Positions 23,771 to 37,480 of a stretch of 64,000 bases of DNA are shown here, one piece after another. Every line of letters starts with the position of its first letter. Position 1 is the stretch's first letter. The notes beneath the pieces are model-generated. The model was not told the DNA's origin and ran no database searches. It saw only the letters and a program-made list of their open reading frames with translations. Source of the stretch: Lomentospora prolificans (Eukaryota > Ascomycota > Sordariomycetes > Microascales > Microascaceae); contig JARFXM010000009.1 of NCBI GenBank assembly GCA_029532625.1, positions 1,488,001 to 1,552,000 of the forward strand, given 5' to 3'. The translations under genes were made by a program, and so were the position numbers.

Positions 23771-26700
23771 ATGATGGGGAGGGATATTCGTCAACGGGCG
23801 CTGCAGAAGCTCGCATCGCTCTCTGCTCGTAACCCTCCTTCATCTTTTGACAGGTCTGATTTTGACCGACTTTGCAAGGCTTGCTATACCGGGCTGAGAA
23901 CCCGGGACTACACCAATGGCCACTCTGCAACAGCGCGCACTCCAATGGTATAGTGAACTGTGTATCGTGATCTTGCCTCATGAAGTGTGCGGCTGTAGAA
24001 TGGGCAGGTAGCTAACTGACCTTGTTTTTCTGCAAAGACAATCCGCGAATTCGAAGTCTTACTCGCACTATGCAAGGCATCCCCCAACATTCGTAATGCT
24101 CAGAATGCTCAGCGACTGGTTCACCAACTCGCACCTTACATCCTCGATGCCCATGCTCACTCGTTTGTCCCATCGCCATACTTTAAGAACGTCGAACCCT
24201 CACCAACTGAGGCTCTGGCTTTCCATACCACTGCCGCTCTGCTAGTATTGGGTAATAACTATGAGGATCTCGAAGACAAGGTGGCCGAGGCAATTTGGGC
24301 CTTTGTCAGTGCTTGTGGGGTTGCTGCAGAGAACGTCGTCGCTCTCCAAGCCGAAGAGGCGGAGACATCAAATGTCGAAGATGCCATTCGCACTGCGACC
24401 ATTGCAATTGCTCTGCTTGGTTTCATGGATGCGGCATCTGCCCAAATTGACTTCTGGAGGGCTGGCGGAAGACTCGCTTTGGTTAAGCGCCTTCGTGGGG
24501 TACTTTCTGAGTCGTTCCTCTTGGCAGTCGAAACGGCTTTCTCGACCTTGAGAAATGCTCACCAGAACGAGCGTCTTTCCAAAGAATGGAGGCATCATCT
24601 CCGGCACTATGCCGGGACCGGCCGTCCCCTGGGCGCTATGTTGCTCCAACGTAGCTTCTCGTGGCTGGTAGTTTCGGCGACGTCTCTGTTGGTGGTCGAT
24701 GCTAATTATCTGCGACATTCCCATGTCCTTGATCTCCTAATATCTGGCGAGGGCCGCCTGCGACCTTTGTCGTCCAGGAGCTCTGAGGCCGACTTCAGAT
24801 CCGTAGAGTGGTATTCCAGCCTCATTGTTGATCAAATGAACTTCCTGGAGGCGTCGGCGGACTTTGATCAGCAGCTAGCGACATCATGGCAGCAGAAGAT
24901 GGCCTTTGCGGTCAAATCATCCTCTCTCATGGCCTATCTCTGTTGTGCCATCCTTAATGTCGAAGCTGCCGATATTGAGGTCCTCATGTCGTGGCTAGAA
25001 GATGTCCTGGGTGACCCGGTCCAGATGGCTGATGAAGCCCTGGCCACCACCGTGCTTAAGAGCATAACGTTGGTATGCAGGATTTCGCCTATGCTCTCTG
25101 GGACTGTGAGTCGTCTCCTCCCAAGGTTAATTGTCCAGTCTGCCGCTAATTCGGGGACTGTGGCGACTGCGTCGAATTGCCTCGCATCTGTCTTGCGGAT
25201 GCTCTCGAAGGATGCCATGATCACTACTCTATACACTCTCGGAAATGTTCTAAGTCCGGGATCTAATCGTGCTGTTAACGGCGCTAATGGCGACTTGTCG
25301 ACGGACAGCCCGGATGTTCCGGTCTACGCCGGTCGGCACTCCACTGGTAGTTCTATCTCCCTACAACTCGAAGGTGAGGAACATACCGCTGTTGCATACG
25401 GAAATGTCGTACAGGCAATTTGTGGCATAGCCGACGCCTCCCAGGATGAGAAAATTATAGCCTTAGCCCAGTCAATGCTTCTCCAGAAGATTGGAAAGGT
25501 GAATAGTAGCGTCAATGCTCAGATAATCACCGGGGCTGCTGCTCTGTCACTTAAGGGCGGCCAGCTTGAGTTCCGAACCCTCCTGAAAATGTACACCAGG
25601 ATATCGCGCATTGCAGTTGCCGAAAACAAGGAGCCGCTCATGAACGCGGTAAGTATTCATGACCACTGGAACTGTGTACGAGTATCTTAGCTTCTGACCT
25701 CCCAATAGGTGATGAAAGCTCGTTGTTACATGTCCGCGAACCTGCGACCTGAGTCTCCTCTTTTCGACACGTACTGGGAGCATCTCCTTGATACCATCAT
25801 CTCCGTCGGAGACGTGCACCAGTCGAATCACACGAAGGATTCTGACGTACAGCTAGCTGCCCACGACATAGCCCAACTTCTTCGACCACTTGCCGTATTT
25901 ATGGAATCCAATGATATGTCCGTCGATGCCATTACTGAGGACGAGTCGCATTCAATGCTCCGAGACGCCTGGTTTAATATTGTTGTCCACGGCTTTCTGC
26001 CCTCGAGCGAGCTCGGGGAAAAATGGATCAAAGAATTACGCATAATAGCTGTACACTCTCCCCCTCTCGTCGCCGAACAGCGCGGCGAACAAGTCGAAAG
26101 CGATATTGAACTTAATACGGTGCTCCGTAGGGGGATGTCCTCCGAGCGTGAGGCATTGCAAAAGAAACATCTTTGTGATCTCTTGCCATCAAGAGCCTCC
26201 GATATCCGCAACTTGAGCTATCGGAAGGTCATCTTTTTACAGGCAGCGTACCTGGTTGAAAGTTTGCGTGCCGACGCAGGCGATTGCACCAAGGCACTCT
26301 CGTACTTCCTCGAACCTAGCATGCGCGGTGGAGCCGTGAGCAGTACGATGGAGGCCCTTGCCTCGGCAGTTGTTGATAAATATCTTACGAAGACAACCGC
26401 GGGCAATGATTCAGCCTTCACCGCTCAGTATGTTGCTATTCAGCTAGCCTCCATCTTCTGCAGTTGCTGCCACCGGATACAGCGTGTCCAACAGGCAGCG
26501 CTGGCATGCGCAGATCGAATCCTGCGCGATGTACCCTCTGCTCTTTGCCATAGATCGTCTCTCTTTGCGCTGCTCGAACTGCTGACCCTCCTATGGACGA
26601 GTTGTCTTGAGGAAGAGACGGATCTATATGAACCACAGTCGATATTTACTTCACGGTTGGGTAACGTGACGGTAGAGCTGTCTCACGATTATGAGTACCG

Positions 26701-29700
26701 ACGACGTACGCTCAATCTACTCGCGTACAAAGCAAAGGCTTGGGTTTCCGCGGCCATCAACCTCGCTCCACTTGATGTGAAGGGCCTGTTGCAAACTTAC
26801 CTGTCCGAGTACTACGACGAAGGCGCGTACGGCCACACTTCCTTTGGAAGGTCTTTTGCAGTGGAGCTCGGCTCGTTCATCCCAGCTACGGACCACCGTT
26901 TACAATCCATCGAGCCAATTGGAAACTACAAAGTCAACGCTGCGTCGGATTTCGTCGCGCAGTACACAACTCGACAGGAGTATAGATATGGTGAGACGTT
27001 GCCTGATAGAGGCATGGAGTTGATGAGTTTCATGCATATCAACAAGCGGACGTCATTTGTTCACTCACCCTCCAATGAAAGCGCCAATGCTGCCACGGCA
27101 CTAGCTCATGTAGAGGCTCGTCTCCTGAGCAAGAAGGAGACTCCTTTAGAGGAAGTTCGGGCTATCCTCCGACGGGCTGCTGCTCTTCTCTGCCGTAGCA
27201 CGCGTGATGAGTCTGCTGTCGTCCATTACCTTGTCTCTATACCTTTCGCTATGTTTACAAAGCAATCAATCAAGCTTGGAGTTTCGCTGTGGCTGGGGGT
27301 AATTAATGAAAATCCCCAACTCGAACCAAGGCTTCTAGCCGAAATTGCCCAACAGTGGGAGCTTACGATCCAGCGACGTCTTGGCTTGTTCAATACAGCG
27401 TTAGCGTAAGTCTATGTACCATCTTGCGGATGTTGTTTGTGCCCTCTAACAGAATAATGTATAGTCACCCGGATCCCTTCACAGTCAAGAAAGAGTTCGC
27501 CCCCAGTGATCTCGAGGCCATTGCAAAACGAAAACAGCTCGTACACAACCTACTGTCTCCACATGCTTGGTTGATCCTATTCCTCAATAGCCACTTCAAT
27601 GCCACCCGCCTGGGCAGTCCCAACGTTCAAAAAGTCTTCCTCCGCCTCATTGACGTTACGCTTGATGCTCTACGAGATTCAACACCTCATCCATTAGCGC
27701 GCAAAATACGGCTCGAAATACAGCTGTTTGGTTTACGGATTCTCCGCGCTTGCACCAACCTTGGAGCAATCGCCGAGTGGCGCCTGAAGGACAAAATTCT
27801 GTCTGCGGGCCTAAGCTGGTTCAAGCTCGCGCCGCGGTATTCCTTTGGGAATAACATGCTCCAGGTTAAAACTGAACTGAGGCTGCTTACTGACGTCCTT
27901 GGCGCCCTCAAGCTCGTTTCTTATATTGGCGCCCACGCCGTTGGGAGCATCAAGTCTCTCCAAGCGAAGGAGCAGCTCCTCTCACTTCTCCTAGAGAACG
28001 AGCAAACTCGGCTGGTGGTTTGGTTAAACCCGACAACCGATACGCCGAGATCCCAGGCGTTTGGAACCAGCTTATCGAAGAATGCTCTCGAGGTTCGTCG
28101 TCTCTCCCTAATCGCCGCCCCACTTCTCCTTGAGTTGGCTAACATCTATTTTATTAGTCCGCGCTTCTACAATTGGTTCGAACTGCTTGGATGGAACATC
28201 CATCCCTCATTATTGAGCTGGCCACGCGCTTCCCGTTCCCTAGGCTTCACGCCCAGATCAGGTGGCTTTTGCTCAACGTTCCTGCTCGGGCGGTTGATGA
28301 GCCTGAAGCGCTTCCTCTCCTTCTTGGCGGAGTCCTCCCAGATGATGTAAACTTTCTTCAACTCAAGGTAACATCTCGACCGCACTCTCGCGCTATGACA
28401 TGTGACCGATCTGCTAACGTATCGATGAACCAGCACCTTCTGTATTGGGCCCCTGTAAACCCCATCACCGCAATTACTTTGTTTATGCCAGCATACCAAA
28501 ACCACCCCTTCATTATCCAGTACGCCATGAGAGCGCTCGAGTCTCACTCCGTTGATGTAACCTTTTTCTACGTCCCTCAAATCGTCCAGACCCTTCGATA
28601 TGACGCACTAGGCTATGTAGAGCGCTTCATTTTGGAGACCGCACAGTTCTCTCAACTGTTTGCTCACCAAATCATCTGGAATATGAAGGCCAATTCTTAC
28701 AAGGATGATGATGCACAAATCGTAGGTTTTCTGCCCTTTCCTTCTTCCTCTCGACCCTCCACGCCGCAAGACTCAGCTCACACTCACAACCATTTTACAG
28801 GAAGATGCGATCAAACCAACATTGGACGGTGTGATGAGTAAGATGGTGTCTAGCTTTAGCCCCGAGGACAGAAGCTTCTACGAGCGAGAATTCTCCTTCT
28901 TTGACGAAGTTACCGGAATCTCTGGTAAACTGAAGCCGCTTATAAAGAAAAGCAAACCGGAGAAGAAACAGAAAATTGAAGAGGAACTTCGCAAGATCAA
29001 GGTCGAAGTTGGAGTGTATCTACCGAGTAATCCAGACGGTGTTGTCATCGGTATCGACCGGAAGTCGGGCAAACCTCTGCAAAGTCATGCCAAGGCTCCT
29101 TACATGGCTACATTCCGGATCAAGAAGAACAAGTCGAGCGCCGATGAGTCGCCTGAGCTTATCGGGGATGCTGCAAAAAAGCCGGAGGAGCACGAGGAGA
29201 CTTCGATCGAAGTGTGGCAATCGGCCATTTTCAAAGTGGGCGATGACTGTCGACAGGACGTGCTCGCACTCCAGATGATTGCCGCTTTTCGGGGCATCTT
29301 CCACACCGTAGGTTTGGACGTGTACGTCTTCCCTTACAGGGTCACGGCTACGGCGCCAGGCTGCGGTGTTATTGACGTGCTTCCCAACTCGATCTCTCGA
29401 GATATGCTTGGCCGCGAGGCTGTCAACGGCCTGTACGATTACTTCATCTCCAAGTATGGGAACGAGGATTCTCTCCGGTTCCAAAAGGCGCGCAACAACT
29501 TCGTCAAGAGCATGGCGGCGTACTCCATCATCTCGTTCCTCTTGCAGTTCAAGGATCGCCACAACGGGAACATTATGATTGACGACGCCGGACACATCAT
29601 TCACATCGACTTCGGCTTCTGCTTCGACATCGCTCCCGGCGGCATCCGCTTCGAGCGCGCCCCCTTCAAGCTCACAAGCGAAATGGTGGCCGTCATGGGT

Positions 29701-29994
29701 GGGAATACGGAGCACCAGTCCTTCAAGTGGTTCGAAGAGCTCTGCGTCAAGGCCTTCCTCGCCAGCAGGCAGTACTGCGAGAAGCTCTCGCAGATTGTCC
29801 TGCTCATGATGGACAGCGGGCTGCCGTGTTTTAAGCCCGAGAGCGTGAAGCATTTTGAGGAGAGGTTCGTGCTGGAAAAGTCGGAGAGGGAGGCGGCGGA
29901 TTTCGTGAGGGATCTCATCAGGAAGAGCTATGCCAGCTACTCGACTAGCATGTACGACCAGTTCCAGCTCTTGACGAACGGCATTCCCTACTAA
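23771..29994 (+). CDS. STT4: Phosphatidylinositol 4-kinase STT4 (PI4K type III alpha)
   Basis: Converts phosphatidylinositol to PI4P at the plasma membrane, feeding PI(4,5)P2 synthesis and cell-wall and actin signalling. Seven exons: 23771-23947, 24038-25648, 25709-27405, 27465-28092, 28158-28367, 28434-28721 and 28801-29994. They give 1934 residues with every phase closing, near the yeast Stt4 length. The first three quarters are helical solenoid. A lipid-kinase accessory region follows (WAPVNPITAITLFMP, QIVQTLRYDALGYVERFI). The kinase domain fills the last exon, with FKVGDDCRQDVLALQ, catalytic loop DRHNGN at about 1789 and DFGF at about 1807. The C-terminus ends in YDQFQLLTNGIPY, as in Stt4. 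Intron 5 (66 nt) is in frame and stop-free, so its retention would add 22 residues. Confidence 0.96.
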
Positions 29995-30280
29995 TTCTCC
30001 AGGCGGATGCCACGCGCTCGCTTGTGTAGGCACAACACGGCAGTCTTTATCTGCCATTTCGGGCTCCTCGTTCCTCGTTGATCTTTAGCCCAGTTCCATT
30101 TTACCCTTCATTTTACGCCTTAAGCTAGTTGAAACAGCATAACTAATTGACACATATTGTACATTTCTTGGATTTTTTTCCAATCTCTCTCGTTGTGTTC
30201 GAGTTCTACCGATCTACTCCCTAGTAATTCGCACGCTACTATGCTTCTGGTTCAGTCTGACTACTAGCCGTCATAAGAAT
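29995..30280. other. Convergent 3' region STT4 / CDF transporter
   Basis: The two stop codons are only 286 bases apart, so the 3' UTRs probably overlap or abut. No further gene is visible. Confidence 0.5.
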
Positions 30281-32590
30281 TCAGTGGGCTACATGCGTTG
30301 GCACGTTGTAGCTGTCGTAGTCAACGTGGACGAAGGCCCGCTCCACAATTGGGACGCTCTCCAGGAAATACGTCAAGACCTCGCTACCAACAATTTATCA
30401 GCTACTCTTCTTCTCTTACCCGGGGGAGAACGTAATTAAACGACCTTACCTAAGGTCGTGGCTGTCTTTGAGTGGCGTCTTGGCCTCGAGAATAATATCG
30501 ACCTTTGCCATCCCGTTCAGTTATCTTCTTTTGATACCGATTGTACAACGCAAGAGTGCTTGTTATCAACCCACCTCCACGAATAACCTATCACCAGCGT
30601 GGTAGGCCCTCAGGTTTTGAATCTGTTTAATAGTTGTTGCAAACCTCATAGTGAGATAGAGTACTAATGCGCCGCATGTCCTATTAGCAATGTATTACGA
30701 ACTCTTTATGGCAATTGGAGCTCAACTTACGTAGATTGCGCTCGTCAGGCTGCGCGGAGAACCCTGTTAAGTTGCGCATGTGATGCATGGATGTGATGCT
30801 CCACGTCGCTATAACAACGAGAGACAGAACCAGGCCGCCGAGGGAGTCGAGCCACCAGACTCGGGCGTAATAACCCACTGCATATCTCGGATCAGAAATT
30901 CACCCACATCATGTGTGAAGACGGATATCAGAGACGACGAGGGGACAACTAACCTATAGGGAAGAGGATAGATCCGGTGTTGAATATCACGTCGGTCATA
31001 GCATCATCAGCTCTGATATCTTGTTAGTTGTAGATCGACGGAACACCATCAAGTTTCCAGAGAGTGGTCAAAGAACCATATTTGCACAGCGGAGGGGCGA
31101 GATCTGCAAACTTACAAAGCTCGAACGCTCGAGTTCTTGATGACACGGCACCACAGCCACATCAGGCCCTTGATAACCACGGTACTGAGCATAACGAGGA
31201 GAGCGGGCAATCCACTACCACCCCGACCGTGTCAGCGATATCGTCCAGAATGGGTATTTGTGTGCCGGAGAGAGGGAGAGAGGGTGAGAGGGCCATACAG
31301 TTCGAGAACCTCATGGTTAGATGATAGTAGGCGCTGAATAGACTCCATCCCCACCTGTGTGAACGAGGTGATCATGATAATAGAAAAGACTAGAACTCCC
31401 ACCGGTTCCAGCCTAGGAATCAATCATGTTAGCATATATGGCACTGAAGGAAAAAGTCAAGGAGCTGCACAAGGACAGGCCGGAAAGCGGCTGAGCAACC
31501 GTTTTCACTAACCTTCGCCTACCCACAGGGTAGCGGTACTGGTCAGTCTGGCTGGCCGAGATGAGTCTCGTTGTCGTCCAAACAATAGCAGTACTGAGGA
31601 AATCCAACACAGCGTCGACCAAGCTGGCAAGAACAGACATGGAAGGAACCGAAGCGACGACAATTATCTTTGCCACTAAAAGAATGACATTCGCGACTGT
31701 GTTGAGAAAAATAGCAAGGGTGACGATGGGGTCATCGTGGTCTAGGTCGGCCTCTTCAAGCCATGGAGTACACGGCTTTGCGGATTCGGCTCCAGCTTCC
31801 TCTTCATCTCGTGCGAGGAGGGGGGTTGACTCGGAAGAACGAAATATGTCTTTAGCAGTGCGCTTCTGCTTCTTATTAGCGGTCTGTGGGCCGGGGGCAT
31901 CAGCCAGGGAGGCGGAGTCCGAGGAGCCATGATTGACCCCCTTGGCGGTGGATGAATGTGTCGAAGAAGTCTCCTCGTGAATGGTTTGAGGCACTTCGAC
32001 TGTCCGAAAGGCGGAGGCATCCAATCGAGCCGAGTATTCATTGAGAAGCTCATGGGGAATGGACGAATCAAGTAGAGTATCAATATACATATACTGCCGT
32101 ATCAAGTCATTGACACGATCGTAATACTTGCGTCTGGAAGTAAGCGTTAGGTAGCCGAGTTGGAGCTTTCGAGGATAGTAGAATAACGGAAGTGTAAAGA
32201 CGAATTCTCTCACATCGGCTTCTTCATGGACTTAAGTTCAGCTTCTGATTTCCAGTACCTCTTCCACTGGTACTTGCTGTTACTCTTGCCGATAAGCATC
32301 ATGCTCCTCACCTGCGGGTCGGCGAGAATTTGTGTCACCCGGCGCTCATCGGTATGGTGCCGCCACCTATCTTCGGGAGATTCCGAGCGCCAGAGGCTCC
32401 GGACGGAGCGCGCGTCGTCGTCATCGGCAGCCATTGTCCAAGACATGCGGCGCAAGGAACCCGCGAGCGAGGCTGAAGAATGATTTCTCATCAATGTCGA
32501 ATAAGGATACTCATCGCTACCATATAACTGCGAGCGACGTACGCGCACGTCCCTTGCGTTGCGGTCCGGAGAAGATGGTTCAGCCATCAT
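30281..32590 (-). CDS. Cation diffusion facilitator, manganese-type candidate
   Basis: Membrane transporter of the CDF family, probably moving a divalent metal out of the cytosol. Nine exons: 32590-32214, 32133-31513, 31412-31299, 31214-31116, 31012-30954, 30877-30731, 30663-30575, 30502-30450 and 30383-30281. They give 553 residues and all phases close. A long hydrophilic N-terminus precedes helix 1 at about 262-286. The metal-site motif in helix 2 is D299-AVL-D303; in the later helix it is D407-AMT-D411. DxxxD at both sites is the pattern of Mn-type CDFs, whereas Zn-type members have H in the first position. GYYARVWWLDSLGG, LLLYLTMRFATTIK and AYHAGDRLFVEVDI complete the cation-efflux and C-terminal cytoplasmic domains. 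Two Met codons in tandem at the start leave a one-residue ambiguity. Metal specificity is inferred. Confidence 0.9.
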
Positions 32591-33382
32591 TACAGATGTA
32601 GTAGTCCGTTCTTCTCCCCGAGTAGGAGTAGGGCGACCCAGTGAGTTATGGGAATGCCTAGCCTCCTTCTAAGATTCGAGCTTGGCCGGGTTGAGAGTCG
32701 CGTCTTGGATCTGCAGCTTGCACGCGACTCTGCGTCCACGTTCCCCACTAGGCTTGTGAAGCCCTGCCACCGAAAAGACACAAGAGGGAAAAAAAATCGA
32801 GGCCGCTCTCCGAAAAGAAGGAGTACGTTAAAATACTAAAAGGGGGGACAAGTAGACCCTCTTCTAATCAATTGGGCACCATATCGACCCTTGGTAAAAG
32901 AAAATACGGACAGGAAAGGAGACCAAATGTTTCTGTTTCCACATGTCTAATATCATGGAGCTCTCTATCCATGAATGGGCTCTATTCTAGTATTAAGTAA
33001 TGTCCTCTTAACACTGGCTCGTCCCGTCCAGGCGAGCAAACATGTACCTCCACATCAAGGTCGCCAGCTTCCCTCATGCTCCGCAAAGCCCCATCCACCT
33101 CGTCTATTCTTGTCAGTTTTGGTCGCGCGCACCCGACGATTTCCTCCCAACCTAACATCCATCGCCCCAGTAGAGCTCGAATAAAATTTTTTTCCTCAGT
33201 CCGTTTCACCTACAAGATATATTATCCCCTGCTTTTGCCTTCATTTTTCCTTCCTCATGCCATAGCTCCAAGATGGGGGAGCATTTCCTTCGCACCTCCA
33301 CCAGCACATGTGCATGTGCACTGCTCTCCTCTGCCCCCCAACTCAGGTATGAAACTGAGCTGGAGGACCAGCGGTAACCAAG

Positions 33383-33435
33383 GTATGTATGTATATATGT
33401 ATGTATGGATGGATGGATGGATGGATGGATGGATG
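33383..33435. repeat. Tetranucleotide microsatellite GTAT then GGAT
   Basis: A run of GTAT units changes into at least six GGAT units. Compound simple repeat in gene-free DNA, likely length-polymorphic. Confidence 0.85.
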
Positions 33436-36282
33436 TTAATGTGTTCATCGCCACAACCAGGGTGTTGGGTGGTTATTTGATGGTCATTTCCAGGGCGCAT
33501 TAGTGCGTAGTTCGCAGCTGAAATGGAGAAGCGCTATTATGGACTCAATGCCAGCGACTTGGGCTTTCTCACCCTCTGCTGGAGAAGAATGTACTGGTAC
33601 CCCGCCGCTAGCTGGCGTTGCGCGTTGGACTGGGCCCGAGTTTGATGTCAATATCCCATGGATGGTGCCGTCCGTGCCAAGAACAGCTGGCGATTGCCCA
33701 AAGTCCCTTTATAAACCCAATTCGACCGTGGGAGCGACCTTCGCCGACACTAACTCGATCAGCGCCTGGACAGCTCCAATCGTCGCCGTTCCTAGCCAAA
33801 TCAACGTCCGTACCTGGTCCAAAGCCAGGGGGGGTTGTTGTATGATGATGTTCGGATGTGTTGGGAACATAAACCGGGGCTGAAAGCATCAAACTCCTCC
33901 AAACTTACGTCGGCACTGATGAACAAGTATTATTACCTCGGTACGGATAATAAAAGTCTCCAATTTTGATGCCCATCAAGACGGCAGCAACAGCCCCTAC
34001 TAACCATCACCTTTTTGCTGTATCTGTAATAGATTCATGACGAAAAAAAAACGAACAGCGTCACGGTGGGGTAGTTATTCACTCCGACCGCGCGTCCGAA
34101 CAGTGAACTCTCTCTGCACAGCTCTATGGATCAAGTGCCAAGCGGATCCCGCTCAGCATCAGCGTGCATATATGATAAGCTCCACATGCGTTCATGTGAG
34201 ACAACCCTCAAGCTCTCGCTGTGCGGCTTTGGAGTCGGTGCTACCGGGAGAGAGAGAGCCTGAGTCGAGCTCGGCTCTTTTTTGCCCAGCTCACGATGCA
34301 AGCCTTGATTATCACTCCGTCCCACGCCCGCAGAGGCAACTTGATCGTCAGCGACAGACAGCTCTACGCTCTGTTTGCGGACGATGAGCAGTGACAGATT
34401 ATATTACTGAAGGCTTGGAAACCCGCGCGTCCATCACCTTTGAGCCCGGTATCTTCCTTCTTGTATGCGTTTGCGAGTGGGGGTTACTTGTACAAGAAAC
34501 ACCCCTCGCTCACCTTTGCTCATCCGGCCCATCGGTCTCACGGCTTTCCTCCACTGAAGACTCCGCCTTCGCGGACAATCGTGAGGGACTTATTTCTTAT
34601 CACTCGTAATACACTATCGGATCGCCAAGGTAAGACATTATCGTACGGAGCGCTACTTTTGAAATGCCCGTCAAATCACGAATGCGGTAATTCGCTATGC
34701 ACCAGGAATCTGGGGACCACCTCAAGCTAGCCTTGGAGCCGGGTGCTAGCAAGTTCCGATGATAGGGTACGACGAGTAGGGGATCTGGCGCTGACGGGCC
34801 ATACCAAAACACAGGAATAGGAGAGAAAAAAAAGGTAGGGCGGCCATAATACCTCCCAGGCCAATATATCCACGAGACGCGGCTACCTAAGCGCGGGTTC
34901 TCTTCCCTGCATTTCCAATGGTTCATTCCATGCGCCTAAACCCCGGGCTAGACCTGGGCTGCCTGTCTCCTGAGGGTTTGGTCAGAATTTTTTATCAAGG
35001 CTGGGCCGACGGGGGTGAATGGAGATGATCGATTAATCCCGAAATACCAAGATGTCGCGCTTAAGGCGTGATGCTATCGCGGAAAGACTTAGCAACGGGA
35101 ATGGAATCCAAACGGCTCTCCGTTAGCATTCCACAGTTTCTGCAGAACTACGGTAGGCTGCTGAAAGCGGGGCCTTGTCACCAGGGATGCACAGAAATTC
35201 TACCAGTAGGCTCGGTCAACAAAGAGTCTCGTTGTGTACAAGTAGGCCAGGTTTTGTGACTGGTAATGATAGATTACTGATGTCTCTACATGATTCTTCA
35301 TTGCTGGATACGAGCTTGATCGGGTGGCGCTACCCAACTTGACATCAAAGGTGGAGAGCTCCGGAAGCCCGTTCCACACAGCGCGCTTCCAGCTTTGATG
35401 TTGTACCTGTGTGGTTTTGGCTAGGCTTCAATTGTCAGCGCGCTGTGGGTGTGGCCAGCGGTAAATTGGTCATAGCCCGGTAGCCAGCCGTCTGTATACA
35501 TTCATGTGAAGAGTACGGAAGTACCGAACCAACACACTTTTAGCCAACATACACACTCCACTCGGGGTGACCATATATCCACTCGCCAGGCAGTTTCCGG
35601 GGGTGGGACCATGTTGGGGGTTTCCAGTCTACTTTCCCTCATTCTTTGTTTTCGTTTGCGGGCACGACGACTGATGTCTCTCGTATTAATCAACATTCTC
35701 TCTCGTATCAATCCTAGTGCCTTTTATCCAACCCACTTCGCCGTCTCCCAGGCTCGTCAGGTCTCCTACATCGTAATGCTGAGGTCCGTGGGAGCATCCT
35801 TGTGCTCCATTCGTCAGTGCCTTTGGTCACGAATCTTGGTCCTCGCCCTACGGAATCAATTGAGAATGGTAGCCCAGAGCGCGACACTGTACCAAGTTTG
35901 TCGCGATTGGCGGTCGGCCCCAGGGGGTTCGGTCCGGACTGATGTAGGAAAATTTTTTTGTCAAGCCCAGCTTGCTTATTCGCGGCCGGGCTCCCCTTGC
36001 AACTACGGAGTGCGTGAGCGGACCGGGTATTATCGAGGAGATCAGATCTCCGTGATTTTCGGGACGCGGCTAGTGAGAAAGGCGTCTGGCGAGACCAAAG
36101 CTGGCAGCGCACACTGAACCTTCAGCTTATTAAACCACTCAGGCTCAGCCAAGGAAGAAACCGTGGAAAGATGGAAAATGAAAAGAAAAGAGAAGAGAAG
36201 ACAAGGGTCGTCCAAAAAGAAAGAAGAGAGAGAGAGCAGAAAAAGCAATGGGCAATATCATCAACCCGGGAGGCAGCACCAT

Positions 36283-36302
36283 AAAAAAAAAAAAAAAAAA
36301 AA
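36283..36302. repeat. Homopolymer A run (20)
   Basis: Twenty consecutive A in gene-free DNA, preceded by purine-rich sequence (about 36160-36280) dominated by A and G. Confidence 0.8.
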
Positions 36303-36636
36303 GAACATAATGAGAAATATCATAAAAACCATGTCGCAGCTAGTAGGTCTCATTCCATCACCAACGGTTGGTGGTTTTACTCGTCAATCAAGCTTCTCAA
36401 CCGCGTGGTTGCGATGAGGTTAACTAATTTAGAGTCGCATGGCAAAAAACGACTGACAAAAACCCGCGATCAAGCCTCGACCCTGTCACACAAAAACAAA
36501 TACACCAAGATCCATGTCAAAGACACTCTTGCTTTGGCAAAACCGACTTGCCCGGTGTGCTCAGGAATTTCCGCTTCGTGCTTTGCACCCACGTGCCGCA
36601 CCAGGACGCACACATCAAGACATACGGAGTACTTAC

Positions 36637-36654
36637 ACTGCTACTTGTAGCAGT
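36637..36654. repeat. Perfect 8-base inverted repeat with 2-base spacer
   Basis: ACTGCTAC-TT-GTAGCAGT. It includes a TACTTGTAG word and lies just downstream of a TACGGAGTA word at 36623-36631. The compact symmetry would suit a dimeric DNA-binding protein or a short hairpin; neither is shown. Confidence 0.6.
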
Positions 36655-37112
36655 CAGTACACATCAGTGGTAGATGTACTTGGAGGGTTCCACCACAGAG
36701 GCCCCGTGTTGTCTCGAGCTTATTTCGAAAATACCAGTCGCGTCTCGTTTCTGGGTATATGTGAGGATGGATTCTGTGTAGGTTCATGCCCCGATTTATG
36801 GGAGGCAAGTCCAGACAAATGGCGGCGGCCCAGGTGTTCATCAACAAGCTTCATATGATCGTACTTGTAGCACGAAGCAGAGCAGCGCACCATCAGCCCC
36901 AAGATGTATCGATCGAAGCACCTGTCGACTCTTGGAAATTGGTCTAGCTCCACCCCGTTTAGCGTAACATCAATTGTAACGAGGTATAATATCCGTAGAC
37001 ACACATCCGTTGTTTCTAAATGTTGCCAACCTCGAGTGCTAAACCTCTACAACCGTCAACCTAAAGCTTCAAGCTTCAAATGCGTAATTAAAATCTCGAG
37101 AGGGTGGTAAAC

Positions 37113-37131
37113 TATATATATATATATATAT
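37113..37131. repeat. TA dinucleotide repeat
   Basis: About nine TA units in gene-free DNA. Confidence 0.8.
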
Positions 37132-37446
37132 TTACAATGTATAATAAACTAGGCCACCAACGCCAGTGCTGCGGCGCAGAGGTCACGCAGTTCCCGTCGC
37201 GTCGTAATGCATCATCGATGCATGTGCTGCCGGGCGATGGGGCGCTTGCCTATTTCATTTTCTCTTTCCCTTCGCTCTCCGTCTCGCCTTCGCCGGCCGG
37301 TGGACATGTGGACACCACCGATGGGCAAGAAAGTTCACTGAGGGAAATTGGCCAATGTCAAATTTGTTCGCTCGATTCAGACGTTAAGGACGAAGTTGCC
37401 AATGTCTAGCCGAGCTTGGTGTGTGCATGGTCCTGGATGCCAGATC

Positions 37447-37480
37447 CAGGTTCAGGTACAGGTACTGGTACAGGTACAGG
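37447..37480. repeat. CAGGTA hexamer minisatellite
   Basis: Five complete hexamers plus a partial one, the consensus being CAGGTA with single-base variants in units 1 and 4. Confidence 0.75.

Noticed and set aside
33503..33883. 126-codon plus-strand frame next to the GGAT microsatellite
   Set aside because: No similarity to known families recognised, no upstream or downstream exon with matching phase, and an overlapping minus-strand frame of similar size.
35506..36117. 203-codon plus-strand open frame
   Set aside because: It has no recognisable domain, overlaps a 132-codon frame on the other strand and lies in simple-repeat-rich gene-free DNA; it looks like a chance frame.
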